Shown piece after piece: positions 57,616 to 64,000 of a stretch of 64,000 nt of DNA (within the stretch, counting starts at the first letter, position 1; every line of letters begins with the position of its first letter). The DNA comes from Phycisphaerae bacterium (GTDB lineage Bacteria; Planctomycetota; Phycisphaerae; Sedimentisphaerales; SM23-30). The translations under genes and the position numbers were made by a program. Where the stretch lies: assembly GCA_016342495.1 (NCBI GenBank), contig JAEIOG010000005.1, positions 1 through 64,000 of the forward strand, in the 5' to 3' direction. Below the pieces are notes generated by a model. It saw only the letters and a program-made list of their open reading frames with translations. It was not told the origin of the DNA and did not search any database.

Positions 57616-58512
57616 TTAATTTTTGGTATCCACTTTACGTTCAAAGACGGGAACTTCAAGTTCAAAAAACTTTTTAACAGCTTGTCTTTTACAGACGTTG
57701 CGTTTAGACAAAGTATATGGTAATGAAATCAAAACATATGAAACAGCTTTGACGTATTGCAAAAAAGTACCTTGCACTACTCCCCAGCGAAAATCGGACA
57801 ATACCCTTCTTGCCAAATATTTCCACATTAAAAAACCAGGAAAGAGCCTTGTAATAACAAGCATATTATTTCTAAATCTCAAATATGCCCATTTTTTACT
57901 TGTGCTACTGCCAATTCTAGGATGCCACATAATAATATCAGGCTGAGCAACTATTCTATAGCCAGCATCAAGGAACTTAAATGACAGATATGTTTCTTCT
58001 GCATAAAGGAAAAAATCTTCAGGATAAAGTCCGGTTTTCTTCAAAGCGTCAGCACCAAAAGCAGATACACCACCACGAAAAAGTCCTACATCTTGAATTG
58101 AGTCACTGGGCACACGCTCTTGTTCAAGCGGTTCATCAACAAAACGCTGGGTAAAAGCCACAACCCCAACATTGTCTTCTTTTTCAAAAACGTCAACAAT
58201 AAGTCTAACAGCATTATCTTCGAGATATCCATCATCATCAATATTAATAATGATATCCCCCGTGGAATTCGCATAAATATGATTCCTGCCACCGGGACAT
58301 CCTAGATTTCTCGGCAAACATACCAATTTAATATCGGGATATTTTTGACGGATGAACTCTGCGGTACCATCTGTAGATGCAGCATCAACAACAATAATTT
58401 CGATTTCGTAACTATCAATTTCTTTCTGGCTATACACAGAGTCGATAGCTTTAGCCACAGTATCTTTTCGATTATATGTTAATATTCCAGCTGTGATCTT
58501 TTTTATTTTCAT
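57616..58512 (-). CDS. GT2-family glycosyltransferase
   Basis: ITAGILTYNRKDTVAKAIDSVYSQ...EIIVVDAASTDGTAEFIRQKYPDIKLVCLPRNLGCPGGRNHIYANSTGDIIINIDDDG. Start ATG 58512. Confidence 0.9.
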   Translation of the reverse strand: MKIKKITAGILTYNRKDTVAKAIDSVYSQKEIDSYEIEIIVVDAASTDGTAEFIRQKYPDIKLVCLPRNLGCPGGRNHIYANSTGDIIINIDDDGYLEDNAVRLIVDVFEKEDNVGVVAFTQRFVDEPLEQERVPSDSIQDVGLFRGGVSAFGADALKKTGLYPEDFFLYAEETYLSFKFLDAGYRIVAQPDIIMWHPRIGSSTSKKWAYLRFRNNMLVITRLFPGFLMWKYLARRVLSDFRWGVVQGTFLQYVKAVSYVLISLPYTLSKRNVCKRQAVKKFFELEVPVFERKVDTKN

Positions 58513-58535
58513 CGGCAAAATACTCCACATTTAAA

Positions 58536-59687
58536 TTAACTATCAATGCTTTCATCAATAGTTAAAGCTGATTTCAAATACGCTTCTGCTTTCAATGTTT
58601 CAGATTCAATAATAGCATTTGTACTTGAATAATCAATTTTCTGCTCCAATATGTGTTCTATTTCATTGGGATGTTTAACAATCCTATCTGTCAATTCAAA
58701 TTGTTTCAACAATGAACCTAATTTATTAGCATTTGAATCACGAATAATTGTACAAAAATTTCTATTATATTTCATAGAAAAAATTGACCCATGGAAAGTA
58801 TCAGTTACGATATAATCAGCATAAGCAAAATATGCTAAAAGCTCAAAAGGATCTATCGGAGTTATGCATTTATCACTCCAAACATAATATGAATATAAAG
58901 AAATAATTTGCTTATTTTTTGATTTGGCATATTTCTTAATTGCATTAATAGTCGCTGAATCAGTTATTCTTCCTTGATATGTATATACAATCAAATAATC
59001 TTTTTCTGGAACATCATCAGGTAAATAAGCATCAAAATTATAAATAATTACTGGATCAACACATAATTCCGATTTGTTGCCAGTCAACTGTTTTATTGAT
59101 TCGGAAGAATTCTCATCTCTTACTGATATTTCAGAGATATTAGAAAGTGCCTCCTGTATTCTTTCTTTTAACCCCAGTTTTTCTAAATCCGATACTGTCG
59201 TATACCCAAAAGAAGCAGCATAAGAAATAACTTTTTTCGCATTTATCCCTTCCCCGAATAATTGCATAGTGCGGTTCAAAGAGTTGGCTTGCGTGCAATT
59301 AAATACCTCATCACTACCAATAATGACTACATCAAATTCCTTTTCATATTCATATTTTGATGGGTCAATCCCCAAAATCGGCAGAAAATCATTGTCATAC
59401 TTATGAGCGAAATCTTTTTGAAAAGCAACACTTTTAAGACGAGCGAAGAACTGTCCTTTTATCGTATAAAGAAAAGCAAGCCAAAGCAAGCTAAGCTTTC
59501 TTTTAAACGCTGAGCCTTTACTTTTGTTAAGTTCAAACAATTCTTCATTAGTCAAGCCCACGCCAGATTTTACATCCAGAAAAGAACAATCATGTCCTAA
59601 GTCCTCAACCTTTTTTTTAAGAGCAAAAGCCTGTAGAAATGACCCCCAATTCCTCACTCTTTGCATTGATAATATACCAACTTTCAT
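58536..59687 (-). CDS. Polysaccharide pyruvyl transferase family protein
   Basis: GILSMQRVRNWGSFLQAFALKKKVEDLGHDCSFLDV; DVVIIGSDEVFNCTQ; YADYIVTDTFHGSIFSMKYNRNFCTI. Confidence 0.9.
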   Translation of the reverse strand: MKVGILSMQRVRNWGSFLQAFALKKKVEDLGHDCSFLDVKSGVGLTNEELFELNKSKGSAFKRKLSLLWLAFLYTIKGQFFARLKSVAFQKDFAHKYDNDFLPILGIDPSKYEYEKEFDVVIIGSDEVFNCTQANSLNRTMQLFGEGINAKKVISYAASFGYTTVSDLEKLGLKERIQEALSNISEISVRDENSSESIKQLTGNKSELCVDPVIIYNFDAYLPDDVPEKDYLIVYTYQGRITDSATINAIKKYAKSKNKQIISLYSYYVWSDKCITPIDPFELLAYFAYADYIVTDTFHGSIFSMKYNRNFCTIIRDSNANKLGSLLKQFELTDRIVKHPNEIEHILEQKIDYSSTNAIIESETLKAEAYLKSALTIDESIDS

Positions 59688-60838
59688 AGTTTTTTTCCTT
59701 TGCGAAACTTAATTATGATGTCTACTTTCTGCATTATTTTTCTTGTAATCGCAACATATCTATATATACTCGCAAGCGATTTGCCTTTTGCCAAATCTTT
59801 TAAAACCTTAGTCCGTAAAAAGAGTTTTTTTAACCTATGTATCATTTGACCTTCTGAGACAATATCAACTAACTCTTCTTTGATCTCACAAGAACTATAT
59901 AATTTCCCTAAAACCTCTGCCCCCTTTTCGGTGTTTATTAAAACCGCAGAAAGTCCTTTGTCAATATTGCTATATTTTTCACTCCAAAGGTCCCCTATCC
60001 TTATGTCAGCGGCACTCTGAGTTCCTTTAAACTTACATTTATCATAACAAACAGCATTAAGACAAATATTGCCGAGAAAAAATCGATAAAATAGGTTATT
60101 ATCTTTTAACAATGAAGAAAAAATTTCCTTTTGCTCAGATTTCACCACCATCGCCCAGGAATTTCTTCCATGTCCATTTCTTTTATCTCGAAATGTCACA
60201 TCATCTATTGTGCTAATTTTGTTTGTTTTTTTAATAGAATTCAAATAATTATCCCACAAATGATATGAAGGAACACCATGACAGAAGAAATCCACAAGCA
60301 CAAAGTTTTTTTCTTTTTTTCGTAGCTTAATCCATCTTGCAAAAGAATCGATCTGACATGGCGTTCCAAAAACAACCCATTTATCGTTAATGTCGATCTT
60401 TTTAAAAGCATCAACAGTATAACTCTGTAGATATTTCGAACCTTTTGATTTTTCAAAACCACAAACATTATCAGCCACAAAATGCTCTGCTCTATTATCT
60501 TTGCTTGAATATTTCACCCCACAAGCTTGAAAACCTTGGCCAAACAATTCTTTCGATATTTCAAATCCAACCCCACCCGATGAACAACTCTTACATACCT
60601 GCCCATCTTTACTGCTAACAACATATCCTTTGATATCTATGGGGTCTCTTGCTAGCCCATCATTTAAAAAGGAACAAACTTTTTCGCATAAGCCACATTG
60701 GGTGCAGTTATCTTCCCTTGCAATCACAGGAACATAAGAACCTTCACTAGAAAGTTCAATTCTGATAACATCCACAGGACATACAACTGAACATAAACCA
60801 CAACCGTAGCATGAATTTAATTGTTTTATTTTTTCCAT
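59684..60838 (-). CDS. Coenzyme F420 hydrogenase/dehydrogenase beta-subunit family ferredoxin-like protein
   Basis: CYGCGLCSVVCPVDVI and NCTQCGLCEKVCSF 4Fe-4S motifs; SSGGVGFEISKELF; VVFGTPCQIDSFARWI; DFFCHGVPSYHLWDNYL; RIGDLW. Confidence 0.9.
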   Translation of the reverse strand: MEKIKQLNSCYGCGLCSVVCPVDVIRIELSSEGSYVPVIAREDNCTQCGLCEKVCSFLNDGLARDPIDIKGYVVSSKDGQVCKSCSSGGVGFEISKELFGQGFQACGVKYSSKDNRAEHFVADNVCGFEKSKGSKYLQSYTVDAFKKIDINDKWVVFGTPCQIDSFARWIKLRKKEKNFVLVDFFCHGVPSYHLWDNYLNSIKKTNKISTIDDVTFRDKRNGHGRNSWAMVVKSEQKEIFSSLLKDNNLFYRFFLGNICLNAVCYDKCKFKGTQSAADIRIGDLWSEKYSNIDKGLSAVLINTEKGAEVLGKLYSSCEIKEELVDIVSEGQMIHRLKKLFLRTKVLKDLAKGKSLASIYRYVAITRKIMQKVDIIIKFRKGKKL

Positions 60839-60864
60839 TACAACTCTTAAATGCTATAGAACTT

Positions 60865-62385
60865 TTATTTATTACGTGACAAAAATGATTTAAGCAATGT
60901 CTTTTCGTCTCTATTAATAAACACGAAATAACAAGAAGGAAAATATACTATTGCACCGATAATGGCAACAATAGCTAACCTTGGCATTGTTGCCAAGAAA
61001 AAATAATTACATAATAATTTTGCTAAAGCAAATACAATTGCAAATGCAATGCAACCAGCAACTATTTCCATAAAATATGTTTTCTTAGAAGTACCCGTTA
61101 TTATCGCAGCGTATATAGTTGTAAAAAATAAATTTTTAATTGTTAAACAAATCAACAGTGAAATCCCGACACCATACAGGCCTAAATCAGTGTTCGTAAC
61201 AAGAATTATTGACAACAATGCATTAACAAACCCTAAAACTAAAGTAACTAAAGCAGGTAGTTTGGCCTTATTCAGCCCTCTAAAAATTGCACTGCATGGT
61301 CTTGTTGAAATCGACACCAACCATGGTATCATAATGATCAAGAGCAATGGTGCTAAATCTACAAATTCATCACCAAGCCATCTTTGCAACACCGGATTAG
61401 CTAGCCCACACACCAAACCTATTGGATATGCCATAATCAAACAAATAAACTTCAATGTTCTTTTTAATTGCATAGCAAGCAAAACAAATTCATTTTTAGC
61501 AATATATTTATATGCAATCGGAGCAAAGACATTGGTTATCGAAGCGCCTAATAATGAGAATAACATAACAAGCTCAGCAATTGGACCGTATTGACCTCCC
61601 TGTTCAGAACCAAGAAAAACATTAATCACTATATAAGTAATGCTAATATAGAAAATAGCCCCTACAGACTCAACAACAATCCACGCACTCAAGCCACTCA
61701 TTTGCTTCAGTGCCTTACGACTAAATAACCGAGGATTGATAGTCAATTGTGGCACAAGTTGTCTGGAAATAATCATGAACGATATCAGCAAAAATAGTGC
61801 CATTGTCAAATAGGAAATCCCAAAATACACCAGCGAAGGTTTCAAACAGACAAAGCAAATAACCAAAACCCCAACTCTTAATGATTTACCAAGAACCTGA
61901 TTTATATTCTGTAAGTAAAATTTATTGGTTATCATAATGCTGACCATAAATGGACTTGATATTGCCATAATAAATGAACCTACAATAACCATAAAACAAA
62001 GCCAACTAGAAGCAAGTTCGTGGCCTGGAGGAACATTAAAAAAATAGCTAAAACACACAGAAATAACAATAACAGGGACAAACAACCCTCCACACAAAAG
62101 TAAAAGAGCTCCTAGTGCCGTATTAAAATAAATATTGCTCTCAACAAGGTCGTCTTTATTAAAGCTTACAGTAACAAATCTCCCTACTGATTGCGAGATA
62201 GAACTTGTTAATAAGTTAAAATACGTTATTAATGAAGTAACAAGAGGTATTATGCCATATACTTCAACTTCTAATGTTTTTATCAAATAAGGAGTAAGCC
62301 AAATGGTAATAATAGCGCTAATAAAAATTGCCAGAAAATTGCTGCCAACATTTATAATTAGGTTTTTCTTAGCATTAGTGGACAT
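60865..62385 (-). CDS. wzx: Polysaccharide flippase (Wzx/MATE-like)
   Basis: 12-14 hydrophobic segments; IINVGSNFLAIFISAIITIWLTPYLIKTLEVEVYGIIPLVTSLITYF. Confidence 0.85.
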   Translation of the reverse strand: MSTNAKKNLIINVGSNFLAIFISAIITIWLTPYLIKTLEVEVYGIIPLVTSLITYFNLLTSSISQSVGRFVTVSFNKDDLVESNIYFNTALGALLLLCGGLFVPVIVISVCFSYFFNVPPGHELASSWLCFMVIVGSFIMAISSPFMVSIMITNKFYLQNINQVLGKSLRVGVLVICFVCLKPSLVYFGISYLTMALFLLISFMIISRQLVPQLTINPRLFSRKALKQMSGLSAWIVVESVGAIFYISITYIVINVFLGSEQGGQYGPIAELVMLFSLLGASITNVFAPIAYKYIAKNEFVLLAMQLKRTLKFICLIMAYPIGLVCGLANPVLQRWLGDEFVDLAPLLLIIMIPWLVSISTRPCSAIFRGLNKAKLPALVTLVLGFVNALLSIILVTNTDLGLYGVGISLLICLTIKNLFFTTIYAAIITGTSKKTYFMEIVAGCIAFAIVFALAKLLCNYFFLATMPRLAIVAIIGAIVYFPSCYFVFINRDEKTLLKSFLSRNK

Positions 62386-62391
62386 ATGATA

Positions 62392-63768
62392 TCATTCAAT
62401 ATTAAGTGTATTTAAATCATTACCGTTGCAATAACTGTAAAAGTGATATTGCTTACGCTGATAGCTTATTCCACATAAAATCCCCATATAAGCAGCCCAG
62501 ATAGCGACTAACTCTACATTCCACAAGAAGTCTGCTGTTAATTCAAAAATCAAATGATTAACCAAGGCAGCTACCCCCATATAAACTATAGCCTTTTGCA
62601 GTTGCCTTGTTTCATTCAAACAACTAGAAACTCCTATAATGATTAAATATATAAGAAGCGACAGGTAAAGAATTGCACCTATTATACCGGTCCGAAGCAA
62701 CATCATGATATACCCGTTATCTGATAATTGAAAGGTAATTCTTGAAGCTCCCTCACCAAAAACAATGGATTCCTTGGCTGCTTCAAAACTTTTTTCCCAA
62801 AGGGCATAACGAGAGTAAATACCTTCCTCAACAGCACCTTCCTGGCCAGCTAAAACATCTTTTACTCTTTCATTCAAAGGTAAACTATGAATATTTACTT
62901 TGACCAAAAAATATAAGACAATAACCATAAACATCACAAATAAAATCCCAATTTTTGAATTCCCCTTCAAAGACATAATTAATACCATAAATGTTACAAT
63001 TACAAAAGCACCTAATGAAGTCCTTGAACCGGTAGTAATCAAAACAGCAAAACCTATAAATAAGTACAAAACAATATGCCAAAATCGATATCTTCCCTTT
63101 AGGTATATTGCAGAAGTAAGTGATGTAGTACCCAAAAAAACAAGTCCATATCCAAACATATTAGGATTACCAAAAGTACCTGCAACCCTCGAATAAATAC
63201 TGCTTGTTTCGATTTCCAGTCTCGTATATTCTACAGCATAAAGTTTTTCGATAATACCTGAAGCCATATACGGGAAAAACTTCTGCACGAAAGCCAATAA
63301 ACCTGCTAGAAAAACCCAGCTCATTATCCAGAAAGCAAATTGCCTCACCTGCTTATCTTTCCAGACAAAAGAAGAAGCTACCGAAGCAATCACAACCGCC
63401 CTGACAAAAGATACCGCCAAATTAAAATCTTTCAAAAAAAATGGTATCTTTCCAATAGCCACATTTATAAAAGTTGAAATAACAAGCACAAAAGTCAATA
63501 AAAGCATTAAAATACTAAAAACTTTATTAGCCGAAGAAAAAATGAACCCATTTTGATATCTTCCCAAATACAATCTGCTAAAGAAAAGGTAGACAATTAT
63601 AAAATCTACCACTCGAAAGGGGGGAAGTGACATAGTTGGCGTAGACCTGGGACCAAAGAACAACATACCCAAAAGCAAAGCAGCCCAAAAGCCATCGTGC
63701 TTAATCTTATTCTCATAGACAGGGTCATCGTAGCTCAGAAATGTATTATCCAACATATTATTCATCAT
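62392..63768 (-). CDS. wzy: O-antigen polymerase/ligase-like membrane protein
   Basis: Polytopic; ETSSIYSRVAGTFGNPNMFGYGLVFL, VLITTGSRTSLGAFVIVTFMVLI, SDNGYIMMLLRTGIIGAILYLSLL. Confidence 0.82.
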   Translation of the reverse strand: MMNNMLDNTFLSYDDPVYENKIKHDGFWAALLLGMLFFGPRSTPTMSLPPFRVVDFIIVYLFFSRLYLGRYQNGFIFSSANKVFSILMLLLTFVLVISTFINVAIGKIPFFLKDFNLAVSFVRAVVIASVASSFVWKDKQVRQFAFWIMSWVFLAGLLAFVQKFFPYMASGIIEKLYAVEYTRLEIETSSIYSRVAGTFGNPNMFGYGLVFLGTTSLTSAIYLKGRYRFWHIVLYLFIGFAVLITTGSRTSLGAFVIVTFMVLIMSLKGNSKIGILFVMFMVIVLYFLVKVNIHSLPLNERVKDVLAGQEGAVEEGIYSRYALWEKSFEAAKESIVFGEGASRITFQLSDNGYIMMLLRTGIIGAILYLSLLIYLIIIGVSSCLNETRQLQKAIVYMGVAALVNHLIFELTADFLWNVELVAIWAAYMGILCGISYQRKQYHFYSYCNGNDLNTLNIE

Positions 63769-64000
63769 ATAATCTCATTACTTCCATAAAAATAATTTTC
63801 ATATTAATTTTACTAAAGAATTCGTATTTCGGGTTACAATAAACCGATAATGCGAGATTAGCTTTTTGAGAGGCGACATTAAGAAAATCAATAGATAAAT
63901 CAATGCCCACTCGCATAATAAACAGTTAAATGCTTTATCATCCACTGATAAATAGAAAAAACAACCAACTCCAAAACATCCAACCCGGATATCATCAAAA

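Noticed and set aside
1-64000. CRISPR array, restriction-modification, toxin-antitoxin, retron or phage defence module
   Set aside because: Read through the supplied ORF set and intergenic gaps; no Cas, methyltransferase, reverse transcriptase, or regularly spaced repeat array was recognised.

Overview
The window is one contiguous stretch of a bacterial chromosome. The gene families suggest Planctomycetota, probably Phycisphaerae-like: an HzsA-related multiheme protein, a DUF1080 lipoprotein, an FAD/xanthan-lyase-type oxidoreductase, and a GLUG-repeat protein with a dockerin-like tail. This placement is inference. No rRNA, CRISPR array, phage or intact IS element was recognised; two tRNAs (Gly-GCC, Asn-GTT) are clear. 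The left two thirds carries a glucokinase, a TolC-like protein, a very large secreted cyclophilin fused to four ~225-aa repeats, small secreted carbohydrate-related proteins, an APC permease with a C-terminal EIIA-like domain, tig-clpP-clpP, a cytochrome-c-type pair, mtnP, recJ, a response regulator, an ankyrin lipoprotein, exbD/exbB, and a URO-D family protein. The right third (about 46.7-63.8 kb, all minus strand) is a surface-polysaccharide locus that includes a complete fnlABC-type UDP-L-FucNAc set, a WbuB-like transferase, Wzx and Wzy. The most useful observations are: the repeat-bearing cyclophilin; a ClpP pair in which one member has Asn at the catalytic Asp position; a permease-EIIA fusion; a His/acid-rich membrane protein; a frameshifted, unannotated Fn3-like small ORF near 32.3 kb; and several palindromic or MITE-like intergenic repeats. 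I did not find a clearly new multi-gene system. The novelty candidates are individual proteins and non-coding elements.
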